A DNA stretch of 64,000 bases from the NCBI GenBank assembly GCA_022419385.1, contig JAJUBI010000009.1, positions 682,001-746,000 on the forward strand. Reading direction: 5' to 3'. Each line of letters begins with the position of its first letter. The first letter of the stretch is position 1. This document shows positions 1-11,139 of the stretch, piece by piece. Below the pieces are notes generated by a model, which made no database searches, was not told the origin of the DNA, and saw nothing but the letters and a program-made list of their open reading frames with translations. This stretch comes from Paraconiothyrium sp. Pb-2020 (lineage: Eukaryota; Ascomycota; Dothideomycetes; Pleosporales; Didymosphaeriaceae). Made by a program: the position numbers and the translations under genes.

Positions 1-1869
1 AATCCAGTTCGTCATGTATCCTCCGTAGCTTGCACCAGCGACGATACCGTTCTTGGTATCGACGAAGGACGAGAGGTTGTCTCTAACATACTCCCAGCCG
101 AGGACGACGTCTTCGTAGGGATAGCTACCCCACTCGCCAGCAATTCTATCGGTCAGTTCCTGACCGAAACCCGTGCTACCCGTTGGGTTGGGAGCCACCA
201 CGACGTAACCCTGGTCAGCCCATACCTGGAAATTCCATCGTGTGGACCAGGAGTTAGCATTCGCTCCCTGAGGACCACCGTGAACAATGTATGCAAGCGG
301 GTACTTCTCTCCCTCGCTGAAGTTGCTCGGCTTGACGACTAGAGCATGCAACTGCTGGTCAAAGTTCGGAAGAGAGCCATCGTAGAAGAACTCTTCTAGA
401 GTGTCGGGTCCCAGTCCAGCTAGATCTTCATCGACCTTCACTGCTGAAAAGAGAACGTTCTGGGTACCATTCGTGGAAAGAGTGTAAAAGTCGGCTGACG
501 TCCAGACGGCGCTGGCTGCAATAAGAAGCGAAGAGTCGGGAAGTACCGCAAGGCCAGATATGGAGGTGACAGATGTCAGGTTCTTAGGCTTGAAATCGGC
601 ATCGCTGTCCAATGGAATGTGGAAAGCGCGTGTCCTTGCGTAGTCCTCTGCAGTCGTGAAGAAAGATTTACTGTCAGGAGCCCAAGCAATCGAGCCAGCT
701 GATCGGTCCCAATCAGGAGCCAGACCCTTCCAGTTGCTCGTGGAAACCGCGCTGCCATTACCAGTGCTGTACCCGCCCTGGGCAATGTCCACAACATAGA
801 GCTTCACTCTGTCAGACTCGTAATACTCTCCATCCTGCTGGTAGTATGCAAGCTTCGAGCTATCAGGAGAGAAAGTAGGAGCACCAGAAGCGCCTTTATG
901 ACCCGCTTCGTAAGCCTCGGAACCTGGGCCGTTGAAAGGCTCAGGGGCAGCGGAGCCATCGAAAGCACCGACGTAGATGTAGCTAGCCGTGAAGTTGGCT
1001 TTGTTCAGGTGAGGCGCTTTGCTCAGGAGAGCATAGGTGGAGCCATCGGGGCTGATGTCGTAGTCACCGCTGCCACCGAATGGCTGCACGGGGCTCTCCG
1101 GTCGCGTTACGTTGAATGGGATATCTTTCAGAAGATTTCGCACTTCGTGATTCTCCAGACCATAGCCTGAGGCTTTGAGCAATGTTCCAGCAAACACAGC
1201 ATAGCGTTGCTTAGTTAGCCAGGTGTCCCAGTGGCGAGCGTAAATATCGCTGTACAGACGGCCAGTGTTTCGTGCCTTCGGTGCGAGCTCCTCGTTGTAG
1301 GCTGTCCCGTTCGGGTACGCTAGAGAGTTGACTAGGAAGCGCAAGTCTCCCGACGATGTGTTGGCGACTTTCAGACCCGAAAATGGCGCCTCAAGCGAAG
1401 CTACTAGTTTTCTTCTCGAACGTAAGCTTTCGCTACAGCGTAGTCTCGCGGTGTTGCACGTACCTTTCCGACGGCTTCGCGGTGTCGCCAATCCAAAGCG
1501 TGACACCGCCCGGCACGTCCTCGTTGGTTCCGTTTATGTAGAGAACCCCGGTTTCGGTCCCTGGTATCCAGACCGCTTCGTTAACCTCGCTAGCGTTCAG
1601 TCCAGAGTCCGTGATCTCGCCAGTCTCGAGGTCCAACAGTTGCCAAGCATGAGTTGAAGACTCCTCCTCGAACGAGTACTGGGAGTAAGAGAACAGGGCA
1701 ACTTTTCCTGACGGGTTCGGCACAGGAGCACCACGTCTCGGAGCTTGAAGCAGCTGTCTTTAGATTGTCAGTCGCCGTCACAATCGCGTTTTTCTGAAAT
1801 TACTTACTTGGGAGTAATTGCGCAAGCTCCTGCAGCCAAAGCGGCTACAATGCCAAAGTTTCGCACCAT
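1..1869 (-). CDS. Secreted dipeptidyl-peptidase V (prolyl oligopeptidase family S9), 3' end outside the window
   Basis: Serine exopeptidase that releases X-Ala, His-Ser or Ser-Tyr type dipeptides from peptides outside the cell. The start at 1869 opens a short hydrophobic signal peptide (MVRNFGIVAALAAGACA). Two introns are read: 1758-1807 and 1413-1463, after which the frame is open to base 1. Seen in order: a beta-propeller-like region with PNPSGKVALF near the N-terminus, then the alpha/beta hydrolase part with HGGPQGAN, NPTGSTGFGQ and the nucleophile elbow GASYGGYM close to the window edge. The catalytic Asp and His would lie beyond base 1. Several N-glycosylation sequons (for example NGT, NFT, NVT) agree with secretion. 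Family assignment is strong; the exact second intron acceptor (1413) was chosen because it restores the frame and is less certain. Confidence 0.9.
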
Positions 1870-4589
1870 GCTTGCTACCCTCGAATGAACTCAATTGAAG
1901 CTTTTCAGTGACGGTAAGCAACAATAGCTCTCGGTACGACCCTTCCAATTGCGAAGCCCAGGTGGAGGTGCCAGGTAGATATTGCGGCTGCGGGGTTCTT
2001 GTACTATGTAGCACCTGGGGTCGTATGGTCTGGGTTTACGCCATTTGCGCGAATATGGTCTAAGGTCGTGTATGCTCATCCACAATCCCGATGACGAAGG
2101 ATGTTGCTGACTCTCCTTCCTCTTTGGGGCTTCGCGTACGCGCACATCGTAATCTTGTGGGACGAAGCTTGTTTCCTACAGGCATCTGGGCAAGGACGCG
2201 GGTCCCCGGACGGTTGGTTCTGTTAATTAGGCTGCTTGGCGTGAGAGGAACGTTGCCTCGGAGAGGCAAACTGGGCGGCGCGGACGATGCCAAGAGCACA
2301 ATCCGTGAGCTTCGCCGTGCGTAGCGCACTCCACCGATAGACCGGCCACTGCTGATAGGTTTTCGACCTCACGATGGATTCAGATGGATAGAATGTCGTA
2401 GTGTGGCGTCGAAACTGCATCCCAAAAGTCTGGTGAGGAAATGTGCTGCCTGGGATGATTGCAGCTGCACGACAAGGTACCCCTCATGCCAATGCCATCC
2501 TGCGTTCATTGACGCAGGCATCGATTGGAACAGTGCCTGAAAACCGCACCGCATCCCGGCAGGGGAGCTTTCTTCGATCATGTGCGGACCTGTTCATTGC
2601 CTTGAGCGAGCCAAGCGTGAATATCGCACAGCCGCGGAGCGGAATCGGGGGCGGTACAACACTGGCGTGATCGCGGTCGTGATGACATTCGTGCTGACAT
2701 CCGCAGGCATCCAGGATGAGCTGCCAAGCAAATAAAGGCGGTGGTTGGTGGAAGATGCACCTCAGAGTACGTAACGAACGACGCGCATGTGCGTGATTTG
2801 GATGGTTGTTTGAACAAGAATGAGCTTCAGTGTTGCTTGCATGTCGAAGGTCGCCTTCCGAGAACCGTTCGCTCTTGCCGGCCGCACGCGAGCTACACGC
2901 AGTCACGTGCTTGCTAAGCCGCCCCAACCCGGGACCTCGCGTCGAGACTTGCTCATACTTGATGATGTACTTCCGTCACATTCAAAGTTACTATCGAAGC
3001 CATCCGGGTACAACTTAACAGAGTTTTGGCTCATTAGAACATTAGTTGCGTTCTACGTCCACGGGTAGAGCGACATCACGGTGCTCAGCTACCCAGCCAT
3101 GCAATATCCCAGAGCTTGAGCAATGATTACTGTGCTATATAGGATGTATAGTCTAGGTGAGACTAGTAAGGTTTACTTCGCTTAATGTGAGGGAATACCT
3201 TCCGTAAAACGGTATTGAGACCCTCTAGAGTCATACTAATATTTGGAAGCTGCCCTGTAAAGGTGCCTCGGATGACCTTGAAATGTGGTTCATAACGTGC
3301 AATTCTTGCTCGTATTAGCCGCTCAGTATCTCACTGATGCGTCTTCCTTTGTAGACTTCATGTGGCTCCTTTGTTTTGGGAGGAAAAGATATGGTATATA
3401 AACCGTGAACGTTAGCCATTAACGTTCTGGGAGTGATGGTTCACTTTCCTGCCAAACTGCCCAATCGGGCAATATACCCAATCTGACCAGGCCCGGCTCA
3501 AAAGTGTTGTGGTCACTCTCACTTTTGACCACCGGCCCGTGCGTTGCGGCCCAAGCTCATGTCGTGCGTTCTGAGAGTGATGGAGAGCTGTTTTGTCCAT
3601 AGGAATGGCCCGTGCTGACCAATGCGATTCAAGCAAGTGCCCCATTTACTATCATTTCTTACCGTCGCTATGCAAAAGGAAGTGGACTTCACAAATTTAG
3701 TCCGGGAATGGTAGTGTTGTACATGCAAGACTCTATTTGGGAGGCATCGCAAATCAGTTGATATCAGACATTACTTGATCAAGAAGTTTCCTTCTCCCAC
3801 GGAATGCACTCCAGTGTTATTACATTCAGAGTAAGACCGAACCTGTATTGGGATACAGTCTTCGTGGAAAGCGACAACCCTCTACACATGAAATCGATCA
3901 CAGAATATCGTCACTTTAATCGCCTCCGAGCAGTAACAGCAAACCCAAAGCTCGTAATGGAAATCAAGGACTTGATGCAACGTCAACTCTCAGAGACGCC
4001 ACACTCAGTATAGAAGCAGCGAAGCACGAGCTTGCCTGTCGCACTTTGTTATAATCGATTGGTCCTCGTGTGCCAGGAACAAGTCGCCAGGACAGCGAAT
4101 CATTCAAAGATAGCAAAGCAGGAACTCTAAGGTATCCTAATACAGTGCTTTACAACGCGAGACACTAACTGTTAGTGCGATTTCGGTCGGCGAAATCATA
4201 CGTTAATGAGGACGTTGAGTCTTCATCGGGGCGCAAGTTCTGCAATAACCACATTGCAACCGCCCGAAGGCATTAACCACGACCAGGCCGCTTCAATCTC
4301 GCAAAACTCTTATACTAACACACTTGCTGAGCTACAGTACACCCGAAGCCTACTTTGAACGAGGGAGATTAAAGAACGTCGGGACCTGTTATCTAGTTTG
4401 GCTCGGTAACATTGAGATGATTAAAATAAAATCAACCAGATCAGACTAATGAGGTACCTGTGAGTTCTTCTTCGTTAGACTTATGAGCTAGTCTTAACAT
4501 GATAGGGACTAGTGGTCAGAGAGCCCGGAAGAAAGTTAGCTCAATATCTAAATCAATCGCTCTCGCTACCTATCGAATCATTCTGCCTA
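1870..4589. other. Intergenic stretch without a supportable gene
   Basis: This is the promoter side of the dipeptidyl-peptidase gene followed by non-coding DNA. Short open frames exist (for example 2484-2927 minus and 3804-4013 plus), but none has a recognisable domain, a convincing start or splice partners. A small palindrome, AATACC at 3194-3199 facing GGTATT at 3211-3216 with inner CCG/CGG triplets, is the only local structure noted. From about 3100 onward the DNA becomes more AT-rich and stop-rich in all frames, grading into the retroelement relic at 4590-5030. Confidence 0.6.
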
Positions 4590-5030
4590 GTGATGCTATG
4601 ACGCGGAACAACAGAAAGCGCATTTCCTAAATCTCATCCATATAAGTTATACACAGTGCCTGAGATCTTTTAAGCCATTCTCCCGGAAGGGCCATGAAAC
4701 GTAGTAATAATCACGCACGAATATACTGTGTAGCCAGTACCTGTGTTCCTCGCAGTCTGTTGAACAGGAAGTCCCTCAAGTATTCCGCTCCTAGTATCGG
4801 TCAGAAAGAGTGTGAGCTTGGACATACGAGAACAAAGTATACAGAAAGAGGCCAGTAATAGTACGGGTAGATTATATCGAGCCACTGCACACGCAAAAGC
4901 TACAAACATGGTGTCATACGGTCTAGTAAGTATTATGGATAGGTACGCATCAATAATCAGGAAGGAAAAGTGAAACGTATTAGAAAGTCCTAAGTTATTA
5001 TTAGCGTAGAATTGCGCATACAAAAGGACG
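4590..5030 (-). mobile_element. Decayed Ty1/Copia retrotransposon fragment (RNase H region)
   Basis: On the minus strand, translation gives a degraded match to the segment that joins reverse transcriptase and RNase H in Copia polyproteins. A run reading roughly LSIILTRPYDTMF then VARYN resembles the family pattern 'G.L.YL...TRPDI.FAV..L.R(Y/F)..NP'. It is followed by a GYTVYS element where Copia has '(S/T)(T/S)GY.F', and HGPSGRMA where it has 'GGPIDWKA'. After a stop, a stretch like QALCITYMDE resembles 'QKTVALSTMEAEYMA'. Stops and frame changes interrupt it, no LTRs or target-site duplications were seen, and integrase or reverse transcriptase motifs could not be found upstream. The AT-rich, stop-rich texture would fit RIP or age. 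This is motif reading only. Confidence 0.45.
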
Positions 5031-6665
5031 TAGAGAATGATTGGTACTATCTCTAGACGAATTGATAGTTTAATGCCAACTCAGAAGTAGCACGATAGGC
5101 CTTATCATTAAAGAGCTACTTCTCACAAAGTCACAAGGTTTGTAGACACTTTCTGAACGGATGTCAGCACTTTCTATCCAATTAGCGAATAAGTCGTTAC
5201 AAAACAAAGACTGATGCGAGGACTTGCGGTAAGCCTGTAGCCGCAAGATTCCGGAATATGGTCACTGGACTAGGCACGTTCTGATGAGTGATTAGGCATG
5301 TCAACCACGTTAGCCTGTCATCTCGTGTGAAGGCTCCTAAATTGTGTGAGTGGTTTTGCGGGATATAACAACAATTCAGAGGAGAACAAGACCTGAGTAT
5401 AGGTTTCGAGGCTCTCGTTAGCGGCTTCAATTGCTCTTTGCCATATGCATGATAACTGTGAAGGCGTGGCTACGTACTTTTATCTCGGTTTTTCAAACCA
5501 GTATAGACGATTTCTCTACCTAGTGTGATGCTCAGGCAAGAACACAGGCCTCAGATAGAAAAATATATTTCTATGATTAGTTTTAGATTTTTGTGATAAT
5601 CTCCCTAACAATAGCTTTGTGCTTGTTAAGATGCAGAATTATTGTACGAGACAAATGTATAAGATCTTTAGGTCCCAGATTGAAGACCCGCGGGCGGCGA
5701 GGCGGCGCTCTAAACAGTAAGCCTCTAGTCCTGTTGTCCCCCTGCTGTCTTTCTCATATTTCCAAATGAGGTAGACGGAAACAAACATTTTCTGAACGAA
5801 CCTCTTCAAATAGGCCTTTGAGATCTTTGCCCGCCCTCGTGAGGTTCTGCCTGTTAATTGTCGAGCTGCTATTAAAGGCACAACACCCACGGTCCCGGGG
5901 AAGTGAAGTCTAGTAATGTCTGTGGGGGCCCCATCTTTAAGGGGTCAGGTGGACGTCGCTAACTGTGGGGGACATGAAATGTGGACGCTCCAGCTGATCC
6001 GGACCCATAGCGAAAGTTGCCGGATCTGCCGCAGTTACTGAACTGCTGCGCGAAACAAATGCGCGGCTGCCCCCCTATTTCTATCTAGGATGTTCTTATG
6101 TAGGTCTAAAGGGTTCGCAGATCAGTATGACTAGAATGTGCGCGATTATCGGGTTACCGCATTAAGACAGGATATAGTGATGCGCTTCGAAACGCGCAAC
6201 CGACTGGGTTACTGAACTGTCAATGTTTCAATACGCTGACTGTGCTGGAAAAGTGGGAAGAGCGTGCGACAACCACGACACGGGGTAAGACGGGGCACAC
6301 TTGGGTCTTGAGCGGAGATGACCAGTGGGTCGTGACAATCAGCGGAGCTGGCAGAACCTGGGGAGTAGCGTAAGGTCAACAGACGGTGGATAAGGGTTCG
6401 ATACCTCCAGTGGTTGTAATTCTAACTCCAGACTCACGTGCCATGATGTTACAGATAAGAGCGATCAGGCTGCTGTAGATGTTCGAAGCACGCGTCTGAG
6501 TCGGTGTAGATGGTCGTGGTAAACGAAAATGTTGAGAGCGCTTAGATTGACTGTGGGGGGCCATGCCCAAACCTATCTCCACTTGGGGCCTTTAGGGTAG
6601 GATCACCTTGTTGGATAAGTTGGAGTCTGGCAACCCATTGGCAAAAACAGTGCCTGAGTTATTGT

Positions 6666-6759
6666 TGGCGCATCGGTGTTGTCTAATCGTAGATAAGACC
6701 CTTTCATATGGTATGTATGTCTTTGCATGGCGACACAAGCCATGCCAACACTTGCGCCA
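6666..6759. repeat. Imperfect inverted repeat able to fold as a branched, cloverleaf-like structure
   Basis: Outer arms TGGCGCA (6666-6672) and GTGTTG (6676-6681) can pair with TGCGCCA (6753-6759) and CAACAC (6746-6751), leaving a small TCG/T internal bulge. Immediately inside the 3' arm is a perfect 7-bp hairpin, GCATGGC (6725-6731) with GCCATGC (6739-6745), closing a 7-nt loop. Two weak 4-bp hairpins lie between (6682-6693 and 6705-6715). It does not match a tRNA: the T-loop consensus is absent and the arm sizes are wrong. It could be a foldback remnant, a structured transcript, or chance. Confidence 0.4.
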
Positions 6760-7067
6760 TAATCTGAAGCTCTTTCCGGTGAAGGATCGACGCCAACATT
6801 CCGCGCATGTGCTTTGTTCCCAACTCGTACGGTTCATGCCGACTTAAGCGCATGTTGATTCCACTGGAGGTCCACTATGCCGAGGAACGACGATGATCTT
6901 GCCTCTTATATCTGGCATCGCAGTCGCATGCTCGGCGGTGCTGATAAATTAGCACTTGCGATGGTGAAGTCGGGGGGAAAGCCCCACGCTTTTTTCTCCA
7001 TCAGTAGTGTCATGTGACTTTGGCCTGATCCGTGGGCCAAGGCGTAAGCGGCTAGTCCCTAAGCGGC

Positions 7068-7089
7068 CACGATCGACCTCCGGATCGTG
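7068..7089. promoter_or_regulatory. Perfect 7-bp inverted repeat in the transporter upstream region
   Basis: CACGATC (7068-7074) is followed by the 8-nt spacer GACCTCCG and then GATCGTG (7083-7089). It lies about 730 bases upstream of the transporter start codon. The spacer itself carries CCTCCGG with the next base. Such a dyad could bind a dimeric regulator or form a hairpin. No function can be assigned from sequence. Confidence 0.35.
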
Positions 7090-7819
7090 CTCTGCCGCAG
7101 AGCCCCATAACGTCTCCGAAACCCTGCATATTCCCTCCGGTCAGTGACGTCAAACGTACCTGTCGGCCTGTCGGTGTGGCCGCCGGTTCAGATACTTCTC
7201 AAGCTTTTCTCCCGTTGGCCGAGGATTTTGCAGCCTCTTGGTAGACCCTGGGGAACGCCTTGTTGCCGCATACGGCCAAGCAACCGAAGAAAATTCGCCG
7301 CCGTTCCAACATCTGCAACGCCGGTCGACCTGCTTCAACAATGTCCCTTCGGGCGTCAGCGAAACAGTAGGTTAGCAACATACGACATATGACGTACAGC
7401 GGCAATGGCGCTGAGCCAAGCGCCTCAGGCCGTCCTTAAGCGTCCTCCGTTCTTCTCCAAGATTGGCTCCAAGATTACCTGCTCCACCCTCCAAGCCACT
7501 TATCACACTTATCTCCACCCCGAGACCCACGCATGTTGACGTCGTTCAATCACGTAGCGTAGTCGCTACGATGCATCCAAGGTGTTTTGAAAACTCGTAC
7601 TCTAGTCTCCTCCACGTGTGAGATGTTATGTTGTATTGGTGTGGGTAGGAGTGGACCCTTCGGTTCGCAAGGCAAAACTTCGCAACTTTCGCCCACGCCC
7701 GATATGTGTGGGTGAAGACCCGAGTGAATGGCATATAAGGGCGGATCCCCTCAGCCGTTGTGACCCTTCCCCAACTCCCCAAAGCATCTCTCCAGGTTGC
7801 CCTGATTCATTACGACACC

Positions 7820-9561
7820 ATGGCACCTCACAAGGACAACGAGCATGGCATTCCGACCTACTGGGGTCAGTCTGGAAAGGCTCTCCAGTTTCTCGTTGCT
7901 GTCATTGCGACCACCGACTTCTTGCTCTTTGGTTATGATCAGGGTGTTATGAGTGGAATCATTTCTGCTCCGGCTTTCACCAAGGCTTTCCCCGAAGTTG
8001 ATGGAGACAGTACCTATGAGGGTTTCGTTACCGCCATCTACGCCGTCGGATGTTTCCTCGGTGCCTGCTTCATCTTCTTTGCTGGAGACAGGCTCGGTCG
8101 TCGCAAGGCTATTTTCATGGGTGCAACTGTCATGATTATCGGTGTCATCATCCAGATCACAGCGATGCCAGTGTCTAGCGGCGCAACAGCCCAATTCATC
8201 GTTGGAAGATGCATCACAGGTGTTGGCAACGGTATCAACACTTCGACGGTCCCCACTTACCAGGCTGAGTAAGCATCCCCAGATTATTCTTATCTGTTAT
8301 TACTCATACTAATACCATCCTAGGTGCTCGAAAGCTAAGAACCGTGGCAAAGTCATCTGCTTTGAGGGTGGCTGCGTTGCTGTTGGAACTCTCATCGCCT
8401 ACTGGATCGACTACGGATGCACTTACGGTCCCGACGACCTCACCTGGCGCTTCCCTATCGCTTTCCAGTGCGTCTTTGCCATCATTGTCCTGATCCTCAT
8501 GGTCCAGATGCCTGAGTCTCCCCGCTGGCTTCTCAGCCACGACCGACAAGATGAGGCCAGAACGATCTTGGCTGGTCTGGGCGGCCTTCCCCGCGATGAC
8601 CCTGAAATCGAGGTGCAGATGACCGTCATCTTGGAAGCCATCAAGATTGCTGGTCAAGGAAAGACCAAGTTCAGTGATCTGTGGACCGGTGGCAAGACCC
8701 AGCACCGCCGCCGTACGCTTCTGGGTGCTTCATCACAAATGATGCAGCAGCTTTCCGGTTGCAACGCTGTCATCTACTACTTCCCCATTCTCTGCCAGTC
8801 TGCTCTTGGTACCACACACAACATGGCTCTATTGCTGGGCGGAATCAACATGGTTGTCTACGCCATCTTCGCGTGCACTTCGTGGTACCTTGTTGAGCGC
8901 TTTGGTCGCCGCAAGCTCTACATCGTCGGTACTCTGGGACAGATGGTCGCGATGATCATCACCTTCGCTTGTCTCATCCCTCCTTCCGAGACTGGTGCCG
9001 CCAATGGTGCTGCTTTCGGTCTGTTCCTCTACATTGCCTTCTTCGGTGCCACCTGGCTTCCGCTCCCATGGTTGTACCCCGCCGAGATCAACCCCCTCAA
9101 GACCCGTGCGAAGGCCAACGCGACATCGACCATCCAGAACTGGCTTTGGAACTTCTTCGTATGTTCACACCTATCCAATTGCTCTATTCGAATGTAGCGC
9201 TAACATTTTGTAGATTGTCATGATCACTCCTGTCCTAGTTTCCCAGATCGGTTGGGGCACTTATCTCTTCTTCGGTGCTCTAAACGCCATCTTCATTCCC
9301 TTCATCTACTTCTTCTAACCTGAGACCGCCGGTCGCTCGCTTGAAGAAATTGATCTCATCTTCGCCAAGGGGTACACCGAGAAGATCAGCTACGTCAAAG
9401 CTGCCCAGCAGCTGCCGTCCTTGGATGAGCAGCATATTGCCCAATATGCACGCGACAACGGTTACCTGGATGGTGATGAAGAGAGTGGCAGCGACGGCAG
9501 CTTGAAGGAGAAGCATGTCACCAACGAGAACCTTACTCTGCAGACCAATGCGCAGGGTTGA
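7820..9561 (+). CDS. MFS sugar (hexose/pentose) transporter with a premature in-frame stop codon at 9316
   Basis: Plasma-membrane proton-coupled sugar uptake protein of the fungal hexose/quinate transporter family. The start at 7820 has a good context (ACACCATGG). Introns are 8269-8323 and 9159-9213, giving three exons in phase. Motifs in order: GYDQGVMSG in helix 1, DRLGRRKA after helix 2, PESPRW at the end of helix 6, QQLSGCNAVIYY in helix 7, ERFGRRKL after helix 8. Helix 12 should end in the family signature YPETAGRSLEEID; here the Tyr codon is TAA (9316-9318). The frame then continues open for 80 codons (PETAGRSLEEIDLIFAKGYTEK and an acidic tail) to a TGA at 9559-9561. As read, the product is 462 aa, truncated at the end of helix 12. 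Without the stop it would be 543 aa, the usual family length. A real nonsense mutation, a sequence error or readthrough are all possible. Confidence 0.88.
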
Positions 9562-9966
9562 ATGAGAGACGTGTAGTGAGGCGAGCTTAGCGCGCTGTGT
9601 GCGCTTATGAGTCGCGGAACGGTTGATCAATACCCACCAGCTTGCTTGCAAGCTCGCGTTGATTGAAAATGCATTGCTAAAGATACCCGACGCTTGGATC
9701 GTCAACCGCAGCAATGATTTTATGATAGACTGGAGGTGGAGGTGTGCAGAGCGCACATGTTTTCAAGACGAGAGATTCATATACCCTCCAAGAGAAAGTT
9801 AGCTGTAGCTATCTATAGATATAGAACTTTATCTTTTCAATATCATCACCTGTTACCATTAACGATCTCCTTTAAGCTTGAGTTGTGACGTTTGACTCTG
9901 ATGTTTTAGGAACTTTCTTCGTGCGGCTGCTTTGCCCGGTTTCTCTTCACCGCTTTACCGGACCGA
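9562..9966. other. Convergent 3' spacer between transporter and thioesterase genes
   Basis: The transporter (plus) and the thioesterase (minus) end towards each other across these 405 bases, so it should hold both 3' UTRs and polyadenylation regions. An A/T-rich patch lies at about 9780-9880. No coding potential was seen. Confidence 0.6.
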
Positions 9967-11139
9967 TCAAAGCCTAGTCTCGGGCTTAAACCGTATCAGC
10001 CCATCCTGTACCGTCGTCGCAATGTGCGTCCCGCTGTCATAGTCCCACATGCGGCTCGTATGCAACCCCCTGCCCCCTGCCGCCCGCGTCATCCACGACT
10101 CTTGCACAAACCATTTCCGCCCGTCACTATCTCCCTTACTGCTCTCTCCAATATTACACAAGGGCAAAGACCCATCTGCAAACAGCGTCGGCACAGCATT
10201 CGGATGCGCGATGCGAGGCTCAGGCGGCATAATCAAATCTCTGATCCCGACGTGGAAAATCACAGTATGCGACAGTGACGCCATCCTGGAGAACTCTCGT
10301 GCGCGGCCGAGATGGTTTGGGACTATGAATAAAGAGTTGCGGTCTGATGCGAACAGATGTGCACAGGCATGTAAATTCGCTTCTCGGGTGAGCTTAAAGG
10401 CGCCTTCTGGTGGTATTGGATGCGGAGCTGTTGCTAACGGTAGTGAGCCTCTGAGCGCGTAAAATGTCAGTTGTCTCCGGTCGATGGGCGCACGCTTATC
10501 GTTGTACCTCCGCATATCTACTTTGCGCAAGTGCAGTCCTGCTATGGGATTGAAGTGCTCTGGATGTTGGGGTAGGTATGTTTCTCGGAAGTAGGCCGAG
10601 TCTTGACTTGGCGCGGCTTCGTGCTGCATGGGTTCATCTTCCTTTCCTTCTAACACATCGTGAAAGCGTTCCTTTATATGGCATCTGTCTTGGTAGTCTA
10701 CTGATGATGTTTCCTCTCGTTTGAATGAGCAGGTGCATGTAAACATCGTTCCTTTCTCGGCAGCCTGCGTTACAGTCACTCTCCTGGTGCAGTAATTGTA
10801 TCCATCACGGATCTTGTGCACGGTGTAGACGAAGTGCTCGGACGGGCGGCCGCCTAGTGTGAACCAGCCGGTGACATTCTAGCAGATTGTCAGCCGCGTG
10901 CGTAAGGGCCTTGGAACAGGTCCGCATACATGGATCAAAAAGTCAGCTTCCACTGTTTGTGCCGCCGCCCACACTGCTTGTGCGTAAACATGGCCGCCAT
11001 ATGTCCCGTTCTCGCCCCCAGTGGGTGAATAAGCTTTGGTCACTGAGCGAAATGTTCGGTCGTCTATCTTTTCTAGCTGCATCACCTGGTCGAAAGGCAG
11101 TGCGCGACCCTGGTCATCGTAGTACGGTCGCGGCGCCAT
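9967..11139 (-). CDS. Peroxisomal-type acyl-CoA thioesterase II (double hotdog, TesB/ACOT8 family)
   Basis: Hydrolyses fatty acyl-CoA to free acid and CoA, usually in peroxisomes alongside beta-oxidation. Two exons (11139-10930 and 10878-9967) flank the 51-nt intron 10879-10929; the product is 373 aa. The ATG at 11139 (MAPRPYYD) is preferred because the open frame further upstream has no ATG. The N-terminal hotdog carries GGENGTYGGHVYAQA, matching the family's 'GG...GG...AQAL' pattern, and continues with NVTGWFTLGG and DGYNYCTRRV. The C-terminal hotdog has HTSRMWDYDSGTHIATTVQDGLIR, where SG-H and the TVQ/GLIR stretch are family hallmarks. The protein ends TRL, a weak relative of the SKL-type peroxisomal signal, so peroxisomal location is plausible but not certain. 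The internal region is longer than in bacterial TesB. Confidence 0.88.

Larger units (their letters stand above)
5031..7819. other. Gene-free stretch upstream of the sugar transporter
   Basis: No coding region with recognisable domains or plausible splicing was found on either strand. The left part (to about 6000) is AT-rich and may be the rest of the decayed retroelement, but no further motif could be read. Two secondary-structure candidates stand out and are listed separately (6666-6759 and 7068-7089). The right end is the presumed promoter of the sugar transporter: a CACGTG hexamer at 7613-7618 and a TATA-like CATATAAG near 7732, about 85 bases before the start codon. Confidence 0.55.

Noticed and set aside
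2484..2927. 147-codon open frame on the minus strand
   Set aside because: Low-information His/Cys/Arg-rich translation, no domain, no splice partners and no promoter context.
6385..6405. tRNA-like T-loop sequence (GGTTCGATACC)
   Set aside because: No matching T-stem, acceptor stem or other arms could be paired around it.
9316..9318. Stop-codon reassignment as the reason for the internal TAA in the transporter
   Set aside because: Other intact genes here, such as the Rieske protein (40554-40556), end with TAA, so the code is standard.
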